Source: an uncultured bacterium (GTDB taxonomy: Bacteria; Bdellovibrionota_C; UBA2361; JANWWW01). Taken from it: 13,760 bases of DNA. Of this stretch, positions 6,851 through 13,760 are shown one piece after another (position 1 is the stretch's first letter; each line of letters starts with the position of its first letter). The DNA lies in the NCBI GenBank assembly GCA_938038205.1, contig CALHSA010000026.1, positions 1-13,760 of the forward strand, in the 5' to 3' direction. The position numbers and the translations under genes are program-made. The notes under the pieces are model-generated. The model ran no database searches. It saw only the letters and a program-made list of their open reading frames with translations, and had not been told where the DNA came from.

Positions 6851-8845
6851 TTAAAAATTTTCTAAAATTATATTTTTTCTTTTGGATTTTTTTGACTCCC
6901 AATAACATACTATTAATGAGATTAGCGCAAATATACTCCAAAGATAAACAAGCACTGAAATTGCAAAATATATGTCGTCATATGGGTAGTTTGCAAAATA
7001 GCTATTAGGCAAGATTGATAAACCAGCTACTACTAAACCTACTATTTGAAATGAAGTGCTAAATGGCAGCAGCATCGTTAAAGCCATAAATACGTAATAG
7101 TAATTTGAAGCTGATATTATTTGCACCAAAAAAAAGGAGACTATTGCCACTACTGAAAGATCTGTTGTTGTTTTAGTAACAACTAATGCCCAACCAAAAA
7201 CAAGTAATCCAATCAAAGCATAATGTAAAATGAAATTTTCTTTTTTGACCTTTTCTCTTTGAGTTTTCCAAAGGCTAAAAATATCCTCCGCTGTGTGATC
7301 CTTAGCATTGAAAGCTCGACTCTCCTCTGAATACGACGAGATAATTTTTATACCAACGTGATTTGAAGAAAGAGTAGCTGAATGTTTTTTCATGTTATCG
7401 AAAAAGTCCTTAAAATGACCAAATCCTCTAAATAGCGTTACTTCAAAAAACAGGAAAATAAGTGTTACTAGAGTTGCACACTTTACCATTCTCAAGAACT
7501 CAATTCTTGAGGTTAATGCAAGTCTGAAAGCTAAGCCAATTAGAATGAAAGCCGGAAAGACTCTAAGTAACGCCGGCAACGTTAAGATTGAATATGCCAA
7601 ACGATTGTAACCAAGTTTCAGTAAACTTACACCTAGTAATGAAAGGGCAAACCAGTCCATTCGAGCAAATGAATTACCTATCCACCCATAATCAGCTATT
7701 GCGTTAGTGCCCCAAAAAGCTGTAAAAACTGATAATCTCTGAAATCCAAATGCTTTGTAAGCTACTATTGCAGATATAACAAGAAGAGCAAAATCTGCGA
7801 ATGAAATCAAAGTTAAATTAAGGTCAGTTGGGGGTAAAAGATTTGATATTAAGAAACCCAATAAATTCCAGAAGGGAGTTGGATTATACCCGTGATCGCC
7901 AAGTACAAGAGAAAAATTACCAAGATATCTTGTGAAATAATCAATATCTGATTTAAACTGATTCCATCTAGTCTCAGAGAAAAGTTCCTTACAAACTGCC
8001 GCTTTCTCAAACTCTCGCTGATAGTCGACCATATTATTTGTGTCTAAGTCCCTAACTCTACTAGGAGGCTCTATCCCCATTTCAGTAAGAGCAAGTAGCA
8101 TACACCTATACAACATCTTATACCCAAGCTCAGGTGAGTACTTTGAACCCATGTAGTAATGAAAAATGTCATGCGAATGAAAAAATAGGATTAAATGCAA
8201 TCTGCCAAAGTTAAACCAGGACAGGATGAAAAGAAACATGAGGATGTATAAAGCAGCGTATCTAAGCAACAAGTTTGGTATGGTCAAAACAATAATCGAA
8301 ATAAAAACAACAGCTAATTTCAGAGCGTAGATTCTCTCAACAGTTATGGCTGGGTCCCCAATGAAGAAGTATTTTTTCGGAATCTTAGTTTCTAATTCAT
8401 CCCAAATAGCTGGTTTATGAAACGATGCAAAGAATCGGCCAACACTAAAATTTTGATCACCATCTCCAGGACGAATAAAAATGTTTTTGCATGTAACTGG
8501 GCGCTTCAACTCTTTTTTACGCACCCAAATACCGGGTTTTCCAGGAACTTTTGGAACTATCCAAATTACATCTCGATTTTTCCCCATCTGACACTCAACA
8601 ATATAGCTATCATTTCCATCTGCTTGAATTACTAAGTAGTTAACTCGCTGAGGTTTTATGAACTTTACAATTACCTTGGAGTCATATTGTTTTGAATGTA
8701 AAACATTTGGATCATCCCAGGCTGTACCCTCTGGGAGAAACTCCAACGAAAACAGTTTCCTTACATCTCCTTGGAAATTAATTACTTCATGTGAGAACTC
8801 TTGCGAAAACAGTAAATAAGAATAAAAAAGCAAAAACCATAACAT
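6851..8845 (-). CDS. Polytopic membrane protein with periplasmic N-terminal domain, GT-C-like
   Basis: A 664-residue integral membrane protein. Residues 1-14 look like a signal peptide or first membrane segment. A soluble beta-rich domain follows (about 20-165) with 'VNYLVIQADGNDSYIVECQ' and 'GIWVRKKE'. About ten or more hydrophobic segments then run from 172 to 646, and the C-terminus is basic (SKKSKRK). The segment 225-330 is polar and distinctive: 'HDIFHYYMGSKY', 'VRDLDTN' and 'DHGYNPTPFWN', the last close to a membrane helix. I recall similar uncharacterised proteins from deltaproteobacteria, and the layout (many helices with large polar loops) resembles GT-C/GT87-type glycosyltransferases, but no catalytic motif can be named. 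An AGAAGG site directly before the ATG supports the start. It is co-transcribed with the MeaB-like gene downstream, with no obvious functional link. Confidence 0.7.
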   Translation of the reverse strand: MLWFLLFYSYLLFSQEFSHEVINFQGDVRKLFSLEFLPEGTAWDDPNVLHSKQYDSKVIVKFIKPQRVNYLVIQADGNDSYIVECQMGKNRDVIWIVPKVPGKPGIWVRKKELKRPVTCKNIFIRPGDGDQNFSVGRFFASFHKPAIWDELETKIPKKYFFIGDPAITVERIYALKLAVVFISIIVLTIPNLLLRYAALYILMFLFILSWFNFGRLHLILFFHSHDIFHYYMGSKYSPELGYKMLYRCMLLALTEMGIEPPSRVRDLDTNNMVDYQREFEKAAVCKELFSETRWNQFKSDIDYFTRYLGNFSLVLGDHGYNPTPFWNLLGFLISNLLPPTDLNLTLISFADFALLVISAIVAYKAFGFQRLSVFTAFWGTNAIADYGWIGNSFARMDWFALSLLGVSLLKLGYNRLAYSILTLPALLRVFPAFILIGLAFRLALTSRIEFLRMVKCATLVTLIFLFFEVTLFRGFGHFKDFFDNMKKHSATLSSNHVGIKIISSYSEESRAFNAKDHTAEDIFSLWKTQREKVKKENFILHYALIGLLVFGWALVVTKTTTDLSVVAIVSFFLVQIISASNYYYVFMALTMLLPFSTSFQIVGLVVAGLSILPNSYFANYPYDDIYFAISVLVYLWSIFALISLIVCYWESKKSKRKNIILENF

Positions 8846-8882
8846 GTTCCTTCTTCAGTTTTATCAGGCATTAACTTGAAAG

Positions 8883-8896
8883 TAAATTTAAATTTA
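8883..8896. repeat. 14-bp AT palindrome in the divergent intergenic region
   Basis: TAAATTTAAATTTA is a perfect palindrome in the 114-bp gap between the divergent membrane-protein and arginase-like genes. It could be a regulator site shared by both promoters, or simply AT-rich sequence. No convincing -35/-10 pair stands out on either strand in this gap. Confidence 0.25.
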
Positions 8897-8931
8897 TTGC
8901 GTCAAATTAAGTAGAATTTTAAAACTTTATT

Positions 8932-8952
8932 TTAGAAAATCTAGTTTTCTAA
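8932..8952 (+). promoter_or_regulatory. 21-bp inverted repeat upstream of the arginase-like start
   Basis: TTAGAAAA and TTTTCTAA are perfect 8-bp arms around a 5-base centre (TCTAG), ending 7 bp before the ATG at 8960. As DNA it is a plausible dimeric operator. As RNA it would form a hairpin across the place where a ribosome-binding site should be, and none is visible there. The function is inferred from position alone. Confidence 0.4.
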
Positions 8953-8959
8953 CTTAGTT

Positions 8960-9748
8960 ATGTCAGAAGTGCGGTTTATTGCATGTCCCTTTAACTGCGG
9001 TTATAGAAATTATGGAACAGGTCTAGGGTCTTATCTGTTGAGCAATCACTTTAAAGCTGAGAACTTAGTCATTTTTGATGATTGGACCCCAAGTTTTTGG
9101 ACTCACACAAATCAGGTAAATGCTGCACTTGATTTTATGTTAATTTTTGAGAAACACTTTCAGGTTACAGATTTATGTGAAAAAATTGTATTCCTGAACG
9201 GTGATCATTTTTCTTCGTTTTTTACCATAAAATGCCTAACTGAAAAATTTAAAGATATAGCTATTGTTTGGATTGATCCTGATCTTGACCTTAATACACC
9301 GTATACTTCTCCAAGTGGTAATCTACATGGGATGACGGTTCAACATTTGCTCGGTAACGGTTATGGGCAATTAACGAACAACAAGCCATGCGTAAAACCA
9401 GAGAATTTGTATTTTGTTGCTTCCTACAATTTTGATCTGGAAGAGACATTTTTTCTTAGAGAGCTGGGAATTGCTCCATTAATTCCATCACAAGTTGGAA
9501 AAATCAAAACACATCTACCCGTTTACATTTCAATTGACTTTGATGTTGTATGTGGGTTAGATGCAGTAAACACTAAAAGTTATCCGAGCTTATTACCGGA
9601 TGAACTTGTATCAGTTGTAAAAACAATTGGATCCAATAATAAAATCTCATGGATCGACTTTAATGAGTTTAATCCCTATTTTGACTCAGATAATTCAAAT
9701 TTGAATTTGGCAATAAAGATTGTAGAAGAAATCAAAGAATGCCTTTAA
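8960..9748 (+). CDS. Arginase-superfamily protein with altered metal site
   Basis: A 262-residue protein with the arginase/ureohydrolase core. It lines up with classical arginase motif by motif: 'NGDH' (80-83) for GGDH, 'WIDPDLDLNTPYT' (104-116) for WVDAHTDINTPLT, 'SGNLHGM' (119-125), 'SIDFD' (191-195) for S.DVD, and 'DFNEFNP' (233-239) for D.MEVNP. By that alignment the ligands H83, D106, D110, D193 and D195, the catalytic His (H123) and the distal Glu (E236) are kept. The His of DAHxD is Asp108, the second glycine partner is Asn80, and 'VVC' is inserted after SIDFD. The second Mn site should be changed, so arginase activity is doubtful. It might bind another metal or substrate, or be non-catalytic. 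The preceding gap holds a strong inverted repeat and no Shine-Dalgarno. Its end overlaps the next gene by 10 bp, indicating coupled expression. Confidence 0.75.
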   Translation: MSEVRFIACPFNCGYRNYGTGLGSYLLSNHFKAENLVIFDDWTPSFWTHTNQVNAALDFMLIFEKHFQVTDLCEKIVFLNGDHFSSFFTIKCLTEKFKDIAIVWIDPDLDLNTPYTSPSGNLHGMTVQHLLGNGYGQLTNNKPCVKPENLYFVASYNFDLEETFFLRELGIAPLIPSQVGKIKTHLPVYISIDFDVVCGLDAVNTKSYPSLLPDELVSVVKTIGSNNKISWIDFNEFNPYFDSDNSNLNLAIKIVEEIKECL

Positions 9749-10914
9749 AAGTTTTTGTAACCGGTGCATCTGGCCAACTTGGCAAAGTACTAATCGAAAA
9801 TCTGCGAAGATACTACTTTGTAGTCGGATTATATCGTAGAGCCTCTGATGATATAAAAGCTGATAAGCCTGTTTTCGGAGATCTAAAAAACCCAGAAAGT
9901 TTTGTTAATGAACTAGCAAATTGTGATTATGTAATTTTGAATGGAGCCCTATTTCGAGATGCAGGAGTAAGCCCTTATGAGTACTTTCTTGTTAATTCTG
10001 AGAGTGTAAAAAAAATCTTACAGCACTTAGCAAAGATTAAAAATCACAATGTCAAAAGAATAGTATTGGTGTCAACGAATGCTGTGCACAAAATTAATGG
10101 AGCGATGCCAATATCTGAGAACACTGAGTTTGGACCAAGCGATTTTTATCAAGAATCAAAACTTTTAGCTGAAAAATATTTTTTAGAGCTGCTACCAGAG
10201 GCAAATTGTGAGGGTGTGATAGTAAGACCTGGAATGATCTGGGGGAATGGAGATCAAAGACTAAAAAAGCTTTTCCTTTTATCGAAAAAGAAATTTATTC
10301 CAATTCTTCTCGGAGAGGATCCTTGGATGCATTTCATCACCTTCTCAGATTTAGCTGAGTATATCCGAAGATTATGTATTTGCCAGGGAATAAATCGTGA
10401 AGCTTTTTTGGTAGCCGGAAAAAGAGCCATTAAGTTAAAAGGTCTTATAACACTAATCTGTTTCTTTCTAAGAAAGAGACCAACTTTTCTACCATTCCCT
10501 AAAGGTATGCTGTTTTTAGTTGCAGATATAATTGAACCAATATTTAGATTTATAAAAATTACTCCACCAATTTTTCGAAGACGAATATATTTTTTCAGTA
10601 AAAACCGAATTTTTAATGCAAAAAAAATCACTGATTGTTGTGGGATAGTAAGTCAGAGCGACCTAATTACAGAAATCTATCAGAATCTTCGAGAGTACAA
10701 AATGATTCAAGATGAATTGGAATATGAACATTTATCTAATTTCAAAGATTTAAGTTACTTTGATGAAATTAATGGAGTTAAGCTTTTACGATCCAACTCA
10801 GGTAACATATATGCTTTACCTCCCACTTGGACTTATTTAAATCAAAACTCTTTTGAGATGCTTAGGATCTCACCCAAGTTGGGCATAGCTAAAGTAAATA
10901 CTTCTACCCTTTAG
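9739..10914 (+). CDS. Extended SDR / NAD-dependent epimerase-like protein
   Basis: A cytoplasmic NAD(P)-dependent oxidoreductase or epimerase of the extended short-chain family, 391 residues. Visible are the dinucleotide motif 'TGASGQLG' (8-15), an acidic residue in 'FGDL' (46-49), Ser/Thr in 'LVSTNAVH' (110-117), the active-site YxxxK (Y137, K141) and 'IVRPGMIWGNGDQR' (161-174). The 'FNAKKITDCCGI' to 'LREY' stretch (292-320) resembles the C-terminus of 3-beta-HSD-like members. Residues about 325-391 go past the usual end of the fold and match nothing I recognise. The substrate is not predictable. The ATG lies inside the end of the arginase-like gene (10-bp overlap), so the two are translated together, which suggests one pathway. 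Its 3' end overlaps the convergent TrbC-like gene by 11 bp. Confidence 0.85.
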   Translation: MPLKVFVTGASGQLGKVLIENLRRYYFVVGLYRRASDDIKADKPVFGDLKNPESFVNELANCDYVILNGALFRDAGVSPYEYFLVNSESVKKILQHLAKIKNHNVKRIVLVSTNAVHKINGAMPISENTEFGPSDFYQESKLLAEKYFLELLPEANCEGVIVRPGMIWGNGDQRLKKLFLLSKKKFIPILLGEDPWMHFITFSDLAEYIRRLCICQGINREAFLVAGKRAIKLKGLITLICFFLRKRPTFLPFPKGMLFLVADIIEPIFRFIKITPPIFRRRIYFFSKNRIFNAKKITDCCGIVSQSDLITEIYQNLREYKMIQDELEYEHLSNFKDLSYFDEINGVKLLRSNSGNIYALPPTWTYLNQNSFEMLRISPKLGIAKVNTSTL

Positions 10915-11491
10915 ATTGTGCGCCATCACCAAAAGATCTTTTTAAGCCCTCAATGTTAAGTTTTCTTTCCTTAATGTCTAAAAAATCTTTCAAATTACCT
11001 TTATAACCCTCTAGAATCACATTACCCTTATCTGTCTCTATAATCCAGATAGGGTAAATTTTTGAGGGATTTTTTGGGAAAGGAGAAAAACTTAAGTTAT
11101 TAAAAATTCTCAGAACCTTTTGCAAATTTTTATCAGATTCAAGAATATGGTTAATTGTGTTATCTCTAAGCTCCCTTAGCTTTTGATTAGTTTGCTCATC
11201 AAAACTCTGATTTTCATTAAGAAGAAGGCTAGCCAGAACAAGTCTCTGAACTGTGCTCTGATCCAGTGCAGTTGAGGTTAATCGTTCTAGAACCGCTTCT
11301 AAAGAATCAGGATCATCTAACAAAAAGTTAATGTGAACATCAAACCCTTTTTCAATTAAATCTCTAGCAATTGTAACTGCCCTACTAGAGGTTTTACCAT
11401 TAACTTCAAGAATGATCCTTGTTACAGGTAAATTAATAAGTTCATCTGCAAAACAAAAGCATAATATGAGTATAAACACTTTAATTCTCAT
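10904..11491 (-). CDS. Secreted protein resembling F-type conjugation protein TrbC
   Basis: The preferred start is the ATG at 11491, giving 195 residues with a clear signal peptide (MRIKVFILILCFCFA, cleavage before DE). AGGGGG lies just upstream. A longer reading from 11569 would add 26 residues that overlap the preceding gene and mask the signal. The mature protein looks like a thioredoxin-type fold without CxxC. A strand and helix ('TRIILEV', 'ARDLIEKGFDVHINFLL', 24-58) resemble the 'FVSFSIPEE...' region of F TrbC. A helical middle follows (60-130), then 'YPIWIIETDKGNVILEG' (146-162), similar to the 'SVPALVV...G..II.G' end of TrbC. The similarity is weak and judged by eye. It follows a TraU-like gene with an 11-bp overlap, the order known from F-type operons, where TrbC helps assemble the pilus. 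It could instead be an unrelated periplasmic protein. Confidence 0.5.
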   Translation of the reverse strand: MRIKVFILILCFCFADELINLPVTRIILEVNGKTSSRAVTIARDLIEKGFDVHINFLLDDPDSLEAVLERLTSTALDQSTVQRLVLASLLLNENQSFDEQTNQKLRELRDNTINHILESDKNLQKVLRIFNNLSFSPFPKNPSKIYPIWIIETDKGNVILEGYKGNLKDFLDIKERKLNIEGLKRSFGDGAQSKG

Positions 11492-13760
11492 TAGGCCCCC
11501 TGCCATATAAGCAACACCGCTTGAAAGTCCAAAGCAAGAAAGTTTGAGGAGGATCCTGAGGATCATCAAAAAGTGGATTACCTACCCCTTCTCTGGCTAT
11601 ATCATCAAAATCCTTCTCTACAAACTCCTTTCCAGTAACACAAGAATTAAAAATTGGAGCTCTAGGATGAGTTGTTAGGATTTTATCCGTGGGCATTAGA
11701 ACAGATTTCGTTCGGAAATAACTATCAAGATCAGATGCTTTTTTAGGTTCATACTTTTCTGTATACAAGTTATTTAGTCTGGATCTATAAGATGTATATC
11801 CGGTCCAAAAGTGTGGCGCTAAGAAATAGCTTTCAGCCAAGGTTTGTAGGATTTCTAATCTCTGAGCTTCGGTGGAGAAAGGAGTTGCTCTCATTTTATA
11901 ATGTTTAAATACCCGATCACCAAAAGCACATTTAAGATTTTGTTCCATTCGATTTCTGCTTGTGTTTGAATAAATTTCACCTGTAGAAACATCCTGAATT
12001 AAGGCCTTGACACACTCATCGGGTCTTCGAACTAGAAATGGGCTTTTCAAAGCAAAGGCAAAATTTAAATATTTCTTAGTGAATTCAGGAAGGAAATCCA
12101 AAACAGACAGAGTCTCAGGAGAGAGCCTAGCAAACAAACCACCTATAGGCAAAGAGGTTTCATGCGGCTTTAGAAACTTTAGATAGTCAAAATCAGGAGA
12201 AATAACAGAAGAATCAGGAAAACCCGTTGAGTAAGTTAAAACTGATAATCTTTTCACAAAATCAAGAGGATTTGAGGCATCAAAGAACTTAAGAATATCG
12301 GAATCCCTAGGATCTACACGTTTTTTCGGCGGAGTGAAATTACTGGTTGGTAAAATATCCGGATCACAGAATCTGGTGTGAGTACGATGTATTCTTATTC
12401 CCACACCACCTAATCCCAGATCTATACTCGGCATTCGAAAACTATTGAAATTTCGGCCCAGGTCTCTTAATTTGTTAGTATCAAACCTGAACGAGTTAAA
12501 TAAATCTCTAACATTCCCACTCTCAAGTAAAACTCTAATAGCCTCGTCAGGATTAAGGTTTGGATTTTTTAAAATCTCTGCTATCTGATTAGCATACTGC
12601 AAATAATTAGCAGCCTGCATCGCGTTCTGAATCTGAGCTATCATCATTGGTATCTGAGGAACGACTAAAGGTAAAGATGCTAAGCCAGCAAGGTTAACAC
12701 TAATATAGGGGATCATGTTGATTATCCCTGTCTCCTCTGATAACCTTTGAATCAATCTTTTGGATAATGGAGTACCAAGGATATATTGCATAACACCCGT
12801 TCTATGTCTTTCTAAGACGAAAGAGTAACCATGAAGAAACGGGTCTGACATTGGTGAATACTTACCATACTCTCTTTCAAGATTAGATCTCAGGTTCTTT
12901 ATCAATGACACAGTTTGAAAAACAGGGTCCTCATGCCAAGGGGTTTCCTCTTTTTTTTGTTTATTCTTTGCTTGAGAAGCCAAATTCTTACTTGCTTGCA
13001 GGGATCTGTAATCTAGCTGTAATCTAAGAGCCTCTAAATCATCACCATTTGGGATCAAACCTGTCTTTTGAAGCTCGAAAATACCAAGATCAGATGATAT
13101 TCTCGTTGCCAAGAAATTTCCAAGCTGAAAATCTTTAAAATCTAAGTATGACTCGTAGTACTTTTGACCAAAAATTTTTGCAATATTCTGATCTATGGCT
13201 AATATCCAACCAGGGAAGAACCTTGAATGTAAAAGAGAAACTGGAGCTTCAAGTTTAAAAACTGGCAACTTATATGCAACAGGTGGTGCGAAATCCCACC
13301 TATATGGAATGCCACCAATCCTAGTTCTACGAACTCTGGTGCACCAATTCCTTAAGCTACCTAAACTTCTCACATCTAAATGTCTGTCATAACAGTGCTT
13401 GCTAGTGATATTGTGAATCTGACCAAACTTAACAATGTCTGGGATTAAGCTCTCAACTGCTAATAAATTTAAAATAGCAATCGTGTCCTCAATTATTGGT
13501 GTTAACAAGCTTTCAATAGTTTTATGGTTATTTAAATCCTCAATAAGATTAGGCCCCCAGCCAAATGTTTCAGAGTTACCTCTTAGAGTTTTCTCTGTAA
13601 TTTTGCCATGCTTTTGTATATCGCTTAAAGCCTTTTGCATTAATCCCCGTGTTCTTTGACAAGCAAGTCTCAGAAGCTCAGTAGGTAGTTTATCTGGTCT
13701 CTCGGAACAAATCTTTTCAAAATCTGACTCTAAGAACTCCTTATAATCTAGGGTTTCGTG
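11481..13760 (-). CDS. Large exported protein with TraU-like C-terminus (5' end outside window)
   Basis: The frame is open from the TAA at 11481 to the right edge, so at least 759 residues are encoded and the true start lies beyond 13760. The Met at 13640 is probably internal, because 40 codons before it read as normal protein. Counting from that Met: eight Cys (83, 100, 425, 543, 571, 667, 709, 710), a Lys-rich linker near 224-235, a hydrophobic region (303-352), and a C-terminal end 'DPPQTFLLWTFKRCCLYG' (696-713). This end resembles the final 'LLWRKR(N/D)C' segment of TraU, a periplasmic Cys-rich protein needed for F-type conjugation and mating-pair stabilisation. TraU is usually about 330 residues, so this would be a much enlarged form or a fusion. 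The TrbC-like gene directly downstream supports the idea. No other part is recognised; the family call is tentative. Confidence 0.5.
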   Translation of the reverse strand, partial: HETLDYKEFLESDFEKICSERPDKLPTELLRLACQRTRGLMQKALSDIQKHGKITEKTLRGNSETFGWGPNLIEDLNNHKTIESLLTPIIEDTIAILNLLAVESLIPDIVKFGQIHNITSKHCYDRHLDVRSLGSLRNWCTRVRRTRIGGIPYRWDFAPPVAYKLPVFKLEAPVSLLHSRFFPGWILAIDQNIAKIFGQKYYESYLDFKDFQLGNFLATRISSDLGIFELQKTGLIPNGDDLEALRLQLDYRSLQASKNLASQAKNKQKKEETPWHEDPVFQTVSLIKNLRSNLEREYGKYSPMSDPFLHGYSFVLERHRTGVMQYILGTPLSKRLIQRLSEETGIINMIPYISVNLAGLASLPLVVPQIPMMIAQIQNAMQAANYLQYANQIAEILKNPNLNPDEAIRVLLESGNVRDLFNSFRFDTNKLRDLGRNFNSFRMPSIDLGLGGVGIRIHRTHTRFCDPDILPTSNFTPPKKRVDPRDSDILKFFDASNPLDFVKRLSVLTYSTGFPDSSVISPDFDYLKFLKPHETSLPIGGLFARLSPETLSVLDFLPEFTKKYLNFAFALKSPFLVRRPDECVKALIQDVSTGEIYSNTSRNRMEQNLKCAFGDRVFKHYKMRATPFSTEAQRLEILQTLAESYFLAPHFWTGYTSYRSRLNNLYTEKYEPKKASDLDSYFRTKSVLMPTDKILTTHPRAPIFNSCVTGKEFVEKDFDDIAREGVGNPLFDDPQDPPQTFLLWTFKRCCLYGRGPNEN

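Noticed and set aside
8417-8635. 72-codon plus-strand frame inside the membrane-protein gene
   Set aside because: It lies wholly antisense to a well-supported gene and has no ribosome site or recognisable motif.
10254-10631. 125-codon minus-strand frame inside the SDR gene
   Set aside because: It is a shadow of a gene with intact SDR motifs; its translation is rich in Phe, Lys and Ile without domain features.
10872-10884. CCCAAGTTGGG as a terminator between the SDR and TrbC-like genes
   Set aside because: The one-base centre cannot form a stable hairpin loop, no T-run follows, and it is coding sequence.
11489-11569. Longer start (221 residues) for the TrbC-like gene
   Set aside because: It would overlap the upstream gene by 89 bp and put 26 odd residues before a clean signal peptide; the ATG at 11491 has a good AGGGGG site.
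13638-13640. ATG as the true start of the TraU-like gene
   Set aside because: The same frame stays open to the window edge with protein-like sequence (for example 'DYKEFLESDFEKIC'), so the start is probably outside.
13435-13659. 74-codon plus-strand frame opposite the TraU-like gene
   Set aside because: It is antisense to a continuous long coding frame and shows no independent support.
1-13760. CRISPR array, insertion sequence, tRNA or integrase marking an integrated element
   Set aside because: I saw no repeated spacer-like units, transposase motifs, tRNA-like sequence or site-specific recombinase in the window; any mobile element would have its ends outside.
1-13760. Alternative genetic code (TGA as Trp or Gly)
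   Set aside because: TGA ends the YfiR-like, GH3 and MeaB-like genes at positions matching normal family lengths, and conserved Trp positions use TGG.

Overview
The window comes from an AT-rich Gram-negative bacterium. It carries an outer-membrane TonB-dependent receptor, a membrane-anchored lytic transglycosylase and several exported proteins, and it uses the standard code (TAA, TAG and TGA all end genes). The ribosomal proteins, a GH3-family adenylating enzyme, a MeaB-type GTPase and a polytopic membrane protein with a 'DHGYNPTPFWN' motif give a deltaproteobacteria-like or uncultured-lineage flavour. That placement is inference; no taxonomic marker was compared.

Layout, left to right. (1) 1-2078, plus strand: the last 34 codons of a probable YfiR/HmsC-like (DUF4154) gene, then 3 bp later a complete TonB-dependent receptor. 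(2) 2176-5135, minus strand: a GH3-family gene followed by rpsS, rplV and rpsC. This is a three-gene fragment of the S10 ribosomal operon with neither rplB before it nor rplP after it. (3) 5189-5995, plus strand: a lytic transglycosylase, divergent from GH3. (4) 5984-8845, minus strand: a large membrane protein followed after 3 bp by a MeaB/ArgK GTPase. (5) 8960-10914, plus strand: an arginase-superfamily protein with an altered metal site, overlapping an extended SDR (NAD-dependent epimerase-like). (6) 10904-13760, minus strand: a secreted 195-residue protein resembling TrbC, preceded by a very large Cys-containing protein with a TraU-like C-terminus. The large gene runs off the right edge. 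The order TraU then TrbC is that of F-type conjugation operons, so the right end may enter a type IV secretion or conjugation locus.

The window is tightly packed. No gene-free stretch exceeds about 115 bp, two convergent pairs overlap at their 3' ends (12 and 11 bp), and two co-directional pairs overlap at start and stop (10 and 11 bp). Many starts have no visible Shine-Dalgarno sequence. rplV has a good sigma-70-like promoter almost abutting its start codon. I saw no tRNA, rRNA, CRISPR array, insertion sequence or integrase.

The least ordinary parts are the TraU/TrbC-like pair at the right edge, the arginase-like protein whose metal-binding His is replaced by Asp, and the isolated rpsS-rplV-rpsC block behind a GH3 gene.
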